NCBI RefSeq assembly: GCF_003626645.1
Contig: NZ_RBAM01000001.1
Location: 1 to 64,000 of the forward strand
Source of the DNA: Streptomyces klenkii
Lineage (GTDB): Bacteria; Actinomycetota; Actinomycetes; Streptomycetales; Streptomycetaceae
Direction of reading: 5' to 3'
Length of the DNA stretch: 64,000 nucleotides
Positions 27,111 to 37,570 of the stretch are shown in pieces; within the stretch, counting starts at the first letter, position 1; each line of letters starts with the position of its first letter. Below the pieces are notes generated by a model that made no database searches, was not told the origin of the DNA, and saw only the letters and a list, made by a program, of their open reading frames with translations. The position numbers and the translations under genes are program-made.

Positions 27111-27179
27111 CACGAAGATATAGTTGGACGTCCTAGTAAGTCCACCCCCGGCTTGATCGCGTCTCCCGCCGTGGCGCGA

Positions 27180-28586
27180 TCACTCCTCCGCCACCGGATA
27201 GGGCACGAACGTGCTGCTGTTCTCGTCGACGGCGAGGGGGCGGCCGAGCGGCGGCACGGCCCGCTGCGGGCAGTCGAGGCGTTCGCAGATGCGGCAGCCC
27301 ATGCCGATGGGGGTGGCGGCGGAGGCGTTGCCCAGGTCGAGGCCGTCGGAGTAGACGAGCCGGCCGGCGTGCCGGATCTCGCAGCCCAGGCCGATGGCGA
27401 ACGACTTGCCCGGCTCGCCCCAGCCGCCGCGCTGCCGGGTCACGGTGCGCGCGGTCCACAGATACCGCTGCCCGTCGGGCATGGCCGCGATCTGCACCTG
27501 GATCCGGCCCGGCGCGGCGAACGCCTCGTACACGTTCCACAGCGGGCAGGTGCCGCCCGCGCGGGAGAAGTGGAAGCCCGTCGCCGACTGCCGCTTGGAC
27601 ATGTTGCCCGCCCGGTCGACGCGGACGAAGGAGAACGGCACGCCGCGCAGCCGCGGCCGCTGGAGGGTGCTCAGCCGGTGGCAGACCGTCTCGTAGCCGA
27701 CGCCGAAGTGGTCGGTGAGGCGCTCGATGTCGTAGCGCATCTCCTCGGCCGTCGCGTGGAAGGCGCGGTACGGCAGGATCAGCGCGGCGGCCATGTAGTT
27801 GGCGATGCCGATCCGGGCGAGCGACCACGCGGTGGAGCCCTCGGGGTAGTCCTCCGAGGCGAGCGCGGAGATCTCGCCGTCGCATTCGAGGAGGGCCAGC
27901 TGCGTGGCCATCCGGAAGGCCCGCTGGCCGGGGCGGAGCCTGCCGGAGAGGTGCAGGACCCGGCGCACCGGGTCGTAGTGGTGCGGGCGGCCGGAGTCCG
28001 CGGCCAGGTGGACGGCGTGCCGCTCCGTGAGCCGCGCCGAGAGGGCCGGGAGCACGCCGCCGGGCCGGATGCCGAGGCCCGCGGCCAGCTCCTCGGCGGC
28101 GAGGTCGAGGTCGTGGAGGTAGTTCCGGCGGCGGTAGAAGAACTCCCGGATCTCCTCGTGCGGCGTGCGGGGCACGGCCGGGCCGGCGCCGCCGCCCCTG
28201 CCGTCCGCCGCCTCGGCCAGGCGCTCGGTCAGGGCCTGGTTGCGGCGGCCCAGGTCGAGTAGGACGGAGGCCACGGCGGGCAGCCGGGAGGCGAGTTCGG
28301 ACAGGTCCGCCGGGGAGACCCGGGCGGCCGAGATCTCCTCGGCGAGGGCCTCGCGCAGGTCGGCGACGACCCGGGCGGTGCCGAGCTCCGAGAAGAAACC
28401 GGGCTCCACGCCGAACGCCTCGGTCAGGCGCAGCAGGACGGGGACGGTCAGCGGCCGGGAGTCGTGCTCCATCTGGTTGAGGTAGCTGGGGGAGATGGCC
28501 AGGACACGGGCGAACTCCGCCTGGCTGAGCCGCCGCTCCTCGCGCAGCCTGCGCAGCCGTGCTCCCGCGTACGTCTTGCTCACCAT
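27180..28586 (-). CDS. ScfR/RamB-type XRE-domain regulator of acyl-CoA/acetate metabolism
   Basis: A 468-residue regulator. An XRE helix-turn-helix occupies residues 8-62 ([20 protein letters not shown], then [13 protein letters not shown]). The large C-terminal half matches the short-chain fatty-acyl regulator (ScfR)/RamB family, with the Cys-rich end [16 protein letters not shown]. RamB represses aceA/aceB in Corynebacterium and senses metabolic state. Here it is divergent from aceA, so the role is probably the same. GGAGG lies only 2 bases before the ATG at 28586, an unusually short gap. Three repeated sequences lie between it and aceA. Confidence 0.9.
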   Translation of the reverse strand: MVSKTYAGARLRRLREERRLSQAEFARVLAISPSYLNQMEHDSRPLTVPVLLRLTEAFGVEPGFFSELGTARVVADLREALAEEISAARVSPADLSELASRLPAVASVLLDLGRRNQALTERLAEAADGRGGGAGPAVPRTPHEEIREFFYRRRNYLHDLDLAAEELAAGLGIRPGGVLPALSARLTERHAVHLAADSGRPHHYDPVRRVLHLSGRLRPGQRAFRMATQLALLECDGEISALASEDYPEGSTAWSLARIGIANYMAAALILPYRAFHATAEEMRYDIERLTDHFGVGYETVCHRLSTLQRPRLRGVPFSFVRVDRAGNMSKRQSATGFHFSRAGGTCPLWNVYEAFAAPGRIQVQIAAMPDGQRYLWTARTVTRQRGGWGEPGKSFAIGLGCEIRHAGRLVYSDGLDLGNASAATPIGMGCRICERLDCPQRAVPPLGRPLAVDENSSTFVPYPVAEE

Positions 28587-28657
28587 CGCCTCCGGTCTCT
28601 GCTCTCCGCGTCCGTCCGTTCCCCGCGTCCGTCCCGGTGCGCGTGGGGAATTGAACC

Positions 28658-28863
28658 TTCGCAGACTTGGCGGAACGCAGAGAGAAGATTCGCAAGAATT
28701 GGCAGAAGGCCATGCTTGATGGCACTCAGTGCCACTGTCAGAGTCGTACCACGGCCCGCCGGAACCCCGGCGAACCGCCCCTCGCGCACCAGCGAAGGCA
28801 CGGCGGGCCATGACATCCGATGGCATCCGAGGGAGAGCGACTCTCTTCGCAGGATTGACAGAA
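28658..28863. promoter_or_regulatory. Three 18-19 bp repeats between the ScfR/RamB gene and aceA
   Basis: TTCGCAGACTTGGCGGAA (28658-28675), TTCGCAAGAATTGGCAGAA (28689-28707) and TTCGCAGGATTGACAGAA (28846-28863) share the core TTCGCA...TTGrCrGAA. The first two are 31 bases apart, three helical turns; the third ends 50 bases before aceA. The first lies about 72 bases upstream of the regulator gene. They are strong candidates for binding sites of the adjacent regulator, controlling both genes. Confidence 0.7.
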
Positions 28864-28913
28864 CTTCGACGCGGTTCAGGACGCGGTCCCGAACGCGACA
28901 CCGGGAGACGAAC

Positions 28914-30194
<1,281 letters not shown>

Positions 30195-30208
30195 GAGAGC
30201 CCGGTCAG

Positions 30209-30243
30209 GTGAGGGCCGGACGACCTCCCCGTCCGGCCCTCAC
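30209..30243. terminator. Strong hairpin between aceA and aceB
   Basis: A perfect 14-bp stem (30209-30222 with 30230-30243) and 7-base loop start 14 bases after the aceA stop. It would end most aceA transcripts, so aceB needs read-through or its own promoter. Confidence 0.8.
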
Positions 30244-30294
30244 CGCCTCTCACCACCCTCTTCGCCCCTCATCGCCCCGCAGATGGAGACCCGC

Positions 30295-31887
30295 ATGCCC
30301 CTCACCGCACTGACCGGCCGTGCCGAGGTCCTCGGCACACCGGGCGACCGCCACGACGAGATCCTCACACCCGAGGCGCTGGACTTCATCAGCCGCCTGC
30401 ATGCCGCCTTTGCCGAGCGGCGCACCGAGTTGCTCAGAGAACGCCGCCGCCGCGCCCTGCTCCTCGCCTCCGGCGCCGCGCTCGACTTCCCGCTCGTCAC
30501 CTCCGCCGTCCGCACCGACCGCGTCTGGCGCGTCGCACCGCCCGCGCCGGGGCTCACCGACCGCCGGGTGGAGATCACCGGCCCGCCCGAGCGGCGCATG
30601 ACCGTCAACGCCCTCAACTCCGGCGCGCAGGTGTGGATGGCCGACTTCGAGGACGCCACCTCGCCCACCTGGGACAACATCGTCGGCGGCCAGCTGAACC
30701 TGCTCGACGCCGTCGAACGGCGCCTCGACTTCACCACGCCCGGGGGCAAGCACTACCGGCTCGGGGAACGGCTCGCGACCATCATGGTCCGCCCCCGCGG
30801 CTGGCACCTCACCGAGGAGCACCTGACCGTCGGCGGCCGCCCCGTGCCGGCCTCGCTCGTCGACTTCGGCCTGTACTTCTTCCACTGCGCCCAGCGGCGG
30901 ATCGACGCCGGGAGCGGCCCCTACTTCTATCTCCCCAAGCTGGAGAACCGCTACGAGGCCCGGCTGTGGAACGACGTGTTCGTCCTCGCCCAGGACCTGC
31001 TCGGCATCCCCCGCGGCACGGTCCGCGCCACCGTCCTCATCGAGACGGTCACCGCCGCCTTCGAGATGGAGGAGATCCTTTACGAGCTGCGCGAGCACAG
31101 CGCCGGACTCAACGCGGGCCGCTGGGACTACCTCTTCAGCGTGATCAAGAACTTCGCCCACCGCCCCGACTTCGTCCTCCCGGACCGGGCCCGGGTCACC
31201 ATGACCGCCCCCTTCATGCGCGCCTACACCGAACTGCTGGTGCGCACCTGCCACCGGCGGGGCGCCCACGCGATCGGCGGGATGGCGGCCCAGGTCCCGA
31301 GCCGCGACGCGGCGGCCGACGAGGCGGCGCTCGCCAAGGTGCGGCTGGACAAGGAGCGCGAGGCCGAGGACGGCTTCGACGGCTCGTGGGTCGCCCACCC
31401 CGGCCTCGTCCCCGTCTGCCGCGACGCCTTCGACGCCGTCCTGGACGACCGGCCGCACCAGATCGACCGCACCCGCGACGACGTCGACGTGACCGCCGCC
31501 GGCCTCCTCGCCGTCCGCCGCGTCAGCGGCCCGCCGACCGGGGAAGGCGTCCGCGCGAACATCGCCGTCGCCCTGCGGTACTTCGACGCGTGGCTGCGCG
31601 GCAGCGGAGCCGTCGCGCTGGGCGGCCTGATGGAGGACGCCGCCACCGCCGAGATCGCCCGCTGCCAGATCTGGCAGTGGATCCGCCACGGCGCCGTCGA
31701 CCGGGACACGGTGCTCACCCTCCTCGACGCGGAGACCGCGGCCCTGACCGGGGAAGACCCGCACGCACGCGCCGCGCAGGCCCGCGAGATCTTCGAACGC
31801 ACCGCCCTCGCCGGAGAACTGCCGGCGTTCTTCACCGCCGACGCCTACGACCGGTACCTCGTCCGCCGGACGGAGGTGCGGCCGTGA
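30295..31887 (+). CDS. aceB: Malate synthase A
   Basis: A 530-residue malate synthase. Landmarks: NALNSGAQVWMADFEDA and SPTWDNIVGGQ, RPRGWHL, KLENRYEARLWNDVF, IETVTAAFEMEEILYELREH, AVPS-type GGMAAQVPSRD and DGSWVAHPGLVPVC. It condenses glyoxylate with acetyl-CoA. The ATG at 30295 has GGAG 7 bases upstream (inside the earlier ATG-GAG at 30283), so it is preferred; the 30283 start adds four residues. Its stop overlaps the next gene's GTG (GTGA). Confidence 0.95.
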   Translation: MPLTALTGRAEVLGTPGDRHDEILTPEALDFISRLHAAFAERRTELLRERRRRALLLASGAALDFPLVTSAVRTDRVWRVAPPAPGLTDRRVEITGPPERRMTVNALNSGAQVWMADFEDATSPTWDNIVGGQLNLLDAVERRLDFTTPGGKHYRLGERLATIMVRPRGWHLTEEHLTVGGRPVPASLVDFGLYFFHCAQRRIDAGSGPYFYLPKLENRYEARLWNDVFVLAQDLLGIPRGTVRATVLIETVTAAFEMEEILYELREHSAGLNAGRWDYLFSVIKNFAHRPDFVLPDRARVTMTAPFMRAYTELLVRTCHRRGAHAIGGMAAQVPSRDAAADEAALAKVRLDKEREAEDGFDGSWVAHPGLVPVCRDAFDAVLDDRPHQIDRTRDDVDVTAAGLLAVRRVSGPPTGEGVRANIAVALRYFDAWLRGSGAVALGGLMEDAATAEIARCQIWQWIRHGAVDRDTVLTLLDAETAALTGEDPHARAAQAREIFERTALAGELPAFFTADAYDRYLVRRTEVRP

Positions 31888-32786
31888 GCGCCTCCATGAG
31901 CGCATCCATCCAGCGGGTCGGGGTCGTCGGCGGCGGCCGGATGGGCGCCGGCATCGCGGAGGTCTGCGCCCGCGCCGGCCTCGGCACCGTGGTCTGCGAG
32001 GCCGACGCGACCGCCGCCCGCGCGGCGCGCGACCGCGTCACGGCCTCCCTCGAACGCGCCGTCGACCGGGGCAAGCTGGACCGTACGGACGCCGAGGACG
32101 CCCTGGGCCGCCTCGTCTTCACCGGCAGCCTCGACGACCTGGCCGACCGCCACCTCGTCATCGAGGCCGTCATCGAGAACACCGACGTGAAGACCGAGGT
32201 CTTCGCGGCCCTCGACAAGATCGTCGAGGACCCGGCGGCGATCCTCGCCACCAACACCTCCTCCATCCCCGTCATGCGGCTCGGCATGGCGACACGGCGC
32301 GCCGACCGCGTCGTGGGCCTGCACTTCTTCAACCCGGTACCCGTCCTGCCGCTGGTCGAAGTGGTCGCGTCCCTGCACACCGCGCCCGCGGCCGTCACCG
32401 CCGTCGAGGCCTTCGCCGCCACCCTGGGCAAGACCGTCGTCCGCTCGCAGGACCGGGCCGGATTCGTCGTCAACGCGCTCCTCGTCCCGTACCTCCTCGC
32501 GGCCGTCCGCATGGCCGAGTCCGGGTTCGCCGCCGCCACCGATATCGACGCCGGCATGGAGCTGGGCTGCGCGCACCCGATGGGCCCGCTCAAGCTCGCC
32601 GACCTCATCGGGCTGGACACCGTCGCCTCCATCGCGGAATCCCTCTACGAGGAGTTCAAGGAGCCGCTCTACGCCCCGCCCCCGCTGTTGCAGCGGATGG
32701 TCCAGGCAGGCCTCCTCGGCCGCAAGACGGGCAGGGGCTTCCACGTCTACGCCGGTACGGGCGGCAGCGGGTCCGGCCCGGTGTAG
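31884..32786 (+). CDS. 3-hydroxybutyryl-CoA dehydrogenase
   Basis: A 300-residue NAD(P)-dependent dehydrogenase. VGVVGGGRMGAGIAEV is the Rossmann motif; GLHFFNPVPVLPLVEVV holds the catalytic His and CoA-binding loop; DRAGFVVNALLVPYL and ADLIGLDTV end the helical domain. It reduces acetoacetyl-CoA or oxidises 3-hydroxybutyryl-CoA, and can be part of the ethylmalonyl-CoA route. Translationally coupled to aceB (GTGA overlap, GGAGG 7 bases before). That coupling ties butyryl-CoA chemistry to acetate use. Confidence 0.92.
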   Translation: MSASMSASIQRVGVVGGGRMGAGIAEVCARAGLGTVVCEADATAARAARDRVTASLERAVDRGKLDRTDAEDALGRLVFTGSLDDLADRHLVIEAVIENTDVKTEVFAALDKIVEDPAAILATNTSSIPVMRLGMATRRADRVVGLHFFNPVPVLPLVEVVASLHTAPAAVTAVEAFAATLGKTVVRSQDRAGFVVNALLVPYLLAAVRMAESGFAAATDIDAGMELGCAHPMGPLKLADLIGLDTVASIAESLYEEFKEPLYAPPPLLQRMVQAGLLGRKTGRGFHVYAGTGGSGSGPV

Positions 32787-32815
32787 GCGTTCAAAGGCGG
32801 CCGGATGACGGCCCT

Positions 32816-33895
32816 CTACCAGGCCAGGAGCAGCAGTTCGCTCGTGAGGCCCGGCCCGAGGGCGAGGAGCAGGCCGGCGGAGCCCGGTGCGGGCGGCGCG
32901 GCGAGGGTCCTGCGGAGGACGTCGAGCACCGAGGCGGAGGAGACGTTGCCGTACTCGGCCAGCGAATCCCGGGAGAGGGCGAGCGCCCCGGGCGGCAGGC
33001 CGAGTCCCTGGTCCAGGGCCTCCATGATCTTCGGGCCGCCGGGGTGGCAGACCCAGGAGGTGATGTCCTCCGTGGTCAGACCGTGGCCCGCGAGGAAGTC
33101 GTGGACCTCGCCGGGGAGGTGCTTCTCGGCGAACGCGGGGACTTCCGGGGAGAGGAAGACGGCGAAGCCGCCGGTGCCCACGCGCATGCCCATCAGGTGC
33201 TCGGTCCCCGGGTGCAGGCGGCTGCGGGTCGCCACGAGCGCGGGGCCGGCGGCCGTACGGGCCCGGTGGGCGCCGAGGACCACGACGGCGGCAGCGGCGT
33301 CGCCGAACAGCGCGGTGGCGACGAGATTGGCGGCGGACGCGTCCGCGTACTGGAAGTTCAGCGAGCACAGCTCGACGGAGACCAGGACGGCCACGTCGTC
33401 GGGCCGCCCCCGCAGGTAGTCGTGCACCCGCGACAGACCCGCGGCACCTCCCGCGCAGCCGAGACCGAGCAGCGGCATGCGGGCCACGTGCGGAGGCAGT
33501 CCGGCCCGCTGGACGAGCTCGGCGTCGAAGGACGGGACGGAGGCCCCGGTGGTGGTCGTGGTGACGATCGCACCGACCTCGCCGGGCTGTACGCCCGCCG
33601 CCGCCAGGGCCTTTTCGAGGGCGTCGAGCCCCACCCGGCGGGCCGTGTCGGTCCACGTCGCGTTGTACTCGGTGAACGTGCGCGGCCGGGGGTACTCGGC
33701 CAGGGGCAGCGACAGATTGCGGTACGCGATGCCCGTGTGCGCGGCGATGCCGGTGAACTGCCGGCGCACGGACGCGTCGGAGGAGAGGAACGCCTCGGCG
33801 AACACGGCGGCGATGTCCCGCTGACGGTGCCGGTGCGGGGGTGCGGACACCGCCACGGAGGCCACCCGGGGAGCCGGCGGGCTCGCGTCGTTCAT
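32816..33895 (-). CDS. Type III polyketide synthase
   Basis: A 359-residue chalcone synthase-family enzyme with a full catalytic triad: Cys147 ([11 protein letters not shown]), His284 ([10 protein letters not shown]) and Asn317 ([10 protein letters not shown]). The N-terminus [26 protein letters not shown] and the CoA-tunnel residues resemble alkylresorcinol/alkylpyrone-type enzymes (long-chain starters) more than tetrahydroxynaphthalene synthase. No oxidase or methyltransferase gene is coupled to it. Product unknown: probably a phenolic lipid, resorcinol or pyrone. GGAGG-type ribosome site is not obvious. Downstream it meets the convergent dehydrogenase gene 29 bases away. Confidence 0.92.
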   Translation of the reverse strand: MNDASPPAPRVASVAVSAPPHRHRQRDIAAVFAEAFLSSDASVRRQFTGIAAHTGIAYRNLSLPLAEYPRPRTFTEYNATWTDTARRVGLDALEKALAAAGVQPGEVGAIVTTTTTGASVPSFDAELVQRAGLPPHVARMPLLGLGCAGGAAGLSRVHDYLRGRPDDVAVLVSVELCSLNFQYADASAANLVATALFGDAAAAVVVLGAHRARTAAGPALVATRSRLHPGTEHLMGMRVGTGGFAVFLSPEVPAFAEKHLPGEVHDFLAGHGLTTEDITSWVCHPGGPKIMEALDQGLGLPPGALALSRDSLAEYGNVSSASVLDVLRRTLAAPPAPGSAGLLLALGPGLTSELLLLAW

Positions 33896-34138
33896 CAGGC
33901 CTCCCAGGGGCGGTCGTGCCGGTCACCGGGTCCGCCCGGTACGGGACAGCCCACGGTGACGCGGGCGCGGTCCGGTCCGGCAGGGCGTGAAGCAGGGCGC
34001 GAGTGCGCCTCGTGCGGCGTGCGGGGCACCGCGGTGCTTTCGGCGGCCCGGGAAAGCCGGTGGAACCGGAGGTGTCCGGGGTAGCCACGTGGCCTCAGCC
34101 GCGCCCGGCCGGCGCGTGTGTGAAGCGAAGGGGTACCC

Positions 34139-34687
34139 ATGATCGGCAAGCGTGGCGTCGGGATCGCTCTGTCCTCCCTCGCCCTGGTCGCGTCGGGCAT
34201 CGGCGGGGCACCGGCGGCCCGGGCCCGTGACCACGACCACGACCGTGGCCATGCCTTCCAGGACTGCACGGGCCGCGAGAACATCACGTACGGACCGGGG
34301 CTCAGCCTCTCCTCCGGCACCTCGGCCGTCAGCGTCGACGGTACGTACCGCTGCACGGACGTCCCGGGCCGCACCATCACGGCCACATACCACACCGAGG
34401 GCACCACCGGAGGCACCTGTCTGCTCCTCGCCTCGAACAAGTCGGAGGAGACCCTGCACTACGCGGACGGCAGCACGACCGTCATCGCGTACCGCTCGGG
34501 CCCCTCCGTCCGCCTCGCGGGCGTCAACACCGCGGTGCTCGACGGAGTGGTCGTCTCCGGGCGCGGCAAGGGGTCGGCCGCGGAGAAGACCATCCAGACG
34601 CTGCCCGCCGGCCTGCCGACCGACTGCGTGCTCGGCGGCGGCATCCGGCACACCGTCGCCTTCACGCACTTGAGCATCACCCGGTGA
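34139..34687 (+). CDS. Secreted protein of unknown function
   Basis: A 182-residue protein with a signal peptide (GVGIALSSLALVASGIGGAPAARA) and a His-Asp-rich start of the mature part (RDHDHDRGHAFQDC). Cys residues at DCTG, YRCTDV, GTCLL and TDCVLGG could form two disulfides. The mature domain is beta-rich. GAAGGGG lies 5 bases before the ATG. It overlaps the end of the convergent oxidoreductase by 11 bases. Family not recognised; similar secreted small proteins are common in Streptomyces. Confidence 0.75.
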   Translation: MIGKRGVGIALSSLALVASGIGGAPAARARDHDHDRGHAFQDCTGRENITYGPGLSLSSGTSAVSVDGTYRCTDVPGRTITATYHTEGTTGGTCLLLASNKSEETLHYADGSTTVIAYRSGPSVRLAGVNTAVLDGVVVSGRGKGSAAEKTIQTLPAGLPTDCVLGGGIRHTVAFTHLSITR

Positions 34688-35816
34688 CGGAGAGGACGGG
34701 GCGGCTCCGGTCCGCGGTGGCGTCCAGCGTGGGGTAGTCGTTGTAGCCGGTCTCGCCGCCCACGTACATCGAGTACTCCTCGCGGACCGGGTTCAGCGGG
34801 GCGCCGGCACGCGAGCGCTCGACCAGGTCGGGGTTGGCGATGAAGGCGCGGCCCAGGGCGATCAGGTCGGCGCCCGAGGCCAGCAGGCGTTCGCCGGCGC
34901 TCCGCCCGCCGTCGGCGGGCAGCGTCCCCGAACGGCGCAGGTCGGGGTTGGCCATCAGCACGCCGGACCAGTCGTCGCGGATCCGCCGGTACAGGGGCTG
35001 GTCCGGGTCGGCGAACAGCACGTGCAGGTAGGCCAGTCCGAGGTCGCCGACGGCGTCGAGGAGGGCCGGGTAGATGTGGTCGGTGTCGCCCTCGTCGATG
35101 CCGTTGACGGTGTTCGCCGGGGAGATCCGCAGCCCCACCCGCTCCGGGCCGATCGCGTCGGCCACGGCGCGGGCCGTTTCGGCCGCGAAGCGGACGCGGG
35201 CGGCGGCGGAACCGCCGTAGGCGTCCGTGCGCCGGTTGGTGTTCTGCGCCATGAACTGGTGGAGGAGCATGCCGTTGGCGGCGTGCACCTCCACTCCGGC
35301 GAAGCCCGCGGCGACGGCGTTGCGGGCGGCCTGGGCGAAGTCGGCGATGGTGGAGCGGATGTCGTCGGCGGTCATCTCGCGGGGCACGACGGAGGGCCGG
35401 CGTCCGGCGGGCGTGTGGATCGTCTCCGGGAGCGCGAGCGGCGAGGGCGAGACCGGCGTCAGACCGCTGTTGTCCGGGTGACCGACCCGCCCGCCGTGCT
35501 GGAGCTGGAGGAACATCCGGCCGCCCGCGGCGTCCACCGCGTCCGTGACCCGGCGCCATCCGGCCACGTGCTCCGGGCGGTGGATGGCGGGGATGTTCGC
35601 GTACGTCCGGCCCACGGCGTTCGGGGTGGTGCCTTCGGCGATGATCAGGCCGGCGGAGGCGCGCTGCGCGTAGTGGGTGGCCATCATCGGCGTCGGTACG
35701 CCGTCGGCACCGGCCCGGGTCCTCGTCAGAGGGGCCATGACCAGGCGGTTCGGCAGGTGCAGCGGGCCGAGGCGGAAGGGTGCGAAGAGACCGGAGTCAG
35801 CAGGTGCGTTCGTCAT
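34677..35816 (-). CDS. Alkene reductase, Old Yellow Enzyme family
   Basis: A 379-residue FMN oxidoreductase with LVMAPLTRTRAG at the N-terminus, QLQHGGRVGHPDNSG (substrate/FMN loop), the H-x-x-N ligand pair in EVHAANGMLLHQFM, and IALGRAFIANPDLV near the end. It reduces the C=C bond of enones and nitro compounds using NADPH. It is divergent from a MerR regulator across an operator-like dyad and is probably induced by electrophiles. Many Streptomyces have several copies. Confidence 0.93.
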   Translation of the reverse strand: MTNAPADSGLFAPFRLGPLHLPNRLVMAPLTRTRAGADGVPTPMMATHYAQRASAGLIIAEGTTPNAVGRTYANIPAIHRPEHVAGWRRVTDAVDAAGGRMFLQLQHGGRVGHPDNSGLTPVSPSPLALPETIHTPAGRRPSVVPREMTADDIRSTIADFAQAARNAVAAGFAGVEVHAANGMLLHQFMAQNTNRRTDAYGGSAAARVRFAAETARAVADAIGPERVGLRISPANTVNGIDEGDTDHIYPALLDAVGDLGLAYLHVLFADPDQPLYRRIRDDWSGVLMANPDLRRSGTLPADGGRSAGERLLASGADLIALGRAFIANPDLVERSRAGAPLNPVREEYSMYVGGETGYNDYPTLDATADRSRPVLSVTG

Positions 35817-35833
35817 GCCCGTACGGTAGAAGT

Positions 35834-35847
35834 TGACACCAGTGTCA
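35834..35847. promoter_or_regulatory. MerR-type operator/promoter, oxidoreductase and MerR genes
   Basis: TGACAC-CA-GTGTCA is a dyad lying, on the minus strand, between a TTGAAC -35 and a TCTACC -10-like element of the alkene reductase gene, with an 18-base spacer. MerR regulators bind between long-spaced -35 and -10 elements, so this fits the adjacent MerR gene. Confidence 0.6.
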
Positions 35848-35900
35848 GGTTCAAGTCCCGCCGGGCGCCTTCGGGCGGTCCCGCCGCGGGCGAGAGGGGG

Positions 35901-36290
35901 ATGGCCGGAGTGCGGATAGGTGAACTGGCCCGGCGGACCGGTGTGAGCGAGCGGTCGCTGCGCTACTACGAGAAGCAGCAGTTGCTGACGTCCGAACGGA
36001 CGCCCGGCGGGCAGCGCGAGTACGGGGAGTGGGCGGTCGACCGGGTCATCCGGATCCAGGTGCTCTTCGCCGCGGGGCTCAACAGCACGAAGATCGGGCA
36101 GCTGCTGCCCTGCATGCGGGACCCGGACGGCGCCCCGTCGGAGCGGGCGGACGGCCTGCTGGTCGCCGAACTGGCCGGGGAGCGGCAGCGCATCGACCGG
36201 ATGATCGCCGACCTGGTGCGTACCCGCGACGTCCTCGACGAGGTGATCGACACGGCGTCGCAGCCGGGCCGGGAGAGGGCCGCCGCCTGA
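35901..36290 (+). CDS. MerR family transcriptional regulator
   Basis: A 129-residue MerR protein. The winged helix (VRIGELARRTGVSERSLRYY and EKQQLLTSERTPGGQREYG) takes the first 50 residues and a dimer helix with a coil follows. There is no metal-binding Cys pattern at the end, so it is probably a drug- or redox-type MerR. A GTG at 35910 is an alternative start. It is divergent from an Old Yellow Enzyme gene and most likely controls it. Confidence 0.88.
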   Translation: MAGVRIGELARRTGVSERSLRYYEKQQLLTSERTPGGQREYGEWAVDRVIRIQVLFAAGLNSTKIGQLLPCMRDPDGAPSERADGLLVAELAGERQRIDRMIADLVRTRDVLDEVIDTASQPGRERAAA

Positions 36291-36314
36291 ACGGCCCCCG
36301 TGGGTCGGGTGGTA

Positions 36315-36968
36315 TCAGAACGCGGCGATCGAGGCAGGGGCGCGTTCGGCCCGGGCGAGGGCGCGGAGGACGGCGGTGGAGCCGTGGCGGCGCCGGGCCA
36401 GGCGGGCGAGGAGCGCGACGACGGTGTCGGCGGCGCGCTCGGGGAGCTCGGGCGCGGACGTGCCGACGCTGACGGCGAGGTCGTCGTTGTGGACCGCGAG
36501 CTCCATCATGCGGGTGACGAGCAGGTCGTCGAGGCGCAGCGACCACGGCCCCCACAGGGGGATGCGCACCGGCCGGTCCGCGTCCGCCGGCCGCAGGAGG
36601 GCGGGCAGTTCCTCAAGTGCGGCGGCGAGGCGCGCTGTCATGACGGCGTGGCCTTCGGAGGCGACGTCCTCGCCGCCCTGCCGGATACGGACGTTGGCGT
36701 CGGCGTCGGCTGCGGCACCGATCCAGCCGACCCGGGCGTAGTGGCCGAGCAGGGAGACGACCAGGTCACGCGGCTCCGGGCCGGTCAGGGCCGGGGCGAC
36801 GCAGAGGACCTGATAGGCCAGATGCCCGGCGAGACCGCGCACGGTGAAGCCGGGCAGCGCACTCGGGCCGTCCCAGGCGGCGGCGACCGCCTCCTCGCGC
36901 AGCAGCGCGGCAGCGGCGCGGGCGGTGGCGAGGAAATCGTCCTGGACGGCGGTCAGGGTGCCGGTCAT
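36315..36968 (-). CDS. Maleylpyruvate isomerase-like (DinB-fold) protein
   Basis: A 217-residue four-helix protein. GLAGHLAYQVL and MELAVHNDDLAVSV supply the His residues that bind metal in the actinobacterial mycothiol-dependent maleylpyruvate isomerase/DinB_2 family. It likely binds a divalent metal and mycothiol to detoxify or isomerise an electrophile; the true substrate is not visible. It lies 24 bases after the MerR gene on the opposite strand, and may be part of the same stress response. Confidence 0.85.
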   Translation of the reverse strand: MTGTLTAVQDDFLATARAAAALLREEAVAAAWDGPSALPGFTVRGLAGHLAYQVLCVAPALTGPEPRDLVVSLLGHYARVGWIGAAADADANVRIRQGGEDVASEGHAVMTARLAAALEELPALLRPADADRPVRIPLWGPWSLRLDDLLVTRMMELAVHNDDLAVSVGTSAPELPERAADTVVALLARLARRRHGSTAVLRALARAERAPASIAAF

Positions 36969-37137
36969 GCGGGCAGCGTCCCACGTCAGCCGGCGGATAT
37001 GCGCGCCCCGGCCCGGTCCGCTGCCGCGCGGGTCAGCCGTTCAGGTGTAATCCGCCCGCCGGACGAGGGCATCCGGAGGAACCGCTGGCAAGATCACCTC
37101 GTCACTCCCGCCGCGAGATCAGGAGACGTGAACCATC

Positions 37138-37524
37138 GTGGGAATCAAGACGAGTTGGGCGCTGCGCGCAGGACTGAGCGCCCTCGGCGCCCTGGCACTC
37201 CTTGTCACCGGCGTGCCCTCCGCGGAGGCCGGTGCGCGGGGCTGCAACCACCGGACGTGCATCTCCGTCCAGGGGTCGGGTCTCCACGTCGATTCGGTCT
37301 CGGCGTCGACGACCTGGAACGGTGACTTCACCGGGCACTTCCACATCTGGGGCGGCGGCCTGAACGCCAACAGCGCGACGGGCTACTGGGGATACCACCA
37401 GCAGTACACGGTGCACGTCGGCCGCGACCTGCCGAACCGCTCGGTGGTGTGCGCGGAGGGATGGGAGCACGTCAACGGCCACCTGGAGTCCCGCGGCCGC
37501 GCCTGCGAGGAGATCCGCTTCTAG
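37138..37524 (+). CDS. Small secreted protein of unknown function
   Basis: A 128-residue protein with a signal peptide (SALGALALLVTGVPSAEA) and a mature domain with Cys in GCNHRTC, VVCAEG and ACEE, and many Trp, Gly and His. GTG start with GGAG 12 bases upstream, a long spacing. The pattern CISVQGSGLHVDSVSAS is seen in secreted Streptomyces proteins that I know only as hypothetical. It is a single-gene unit. Confidence 0.7.
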   Translation: MGIKTSWALRAGLSALGALALLVTGVPSAEAGARGCNHRTCISVQGSGLHVDSVSASTTWNGDFTGHFHIWGGGLNANSATGYWGYHQQYTVHVGRDLPNRSVVCAEGWEHVNGHLESRGRACEEIRF

Positions 37525-37570
37525 CCGCTCCCAGCCCCTTCCAGCCGCTTAAAGTGCGCTCGCCGGGGCT

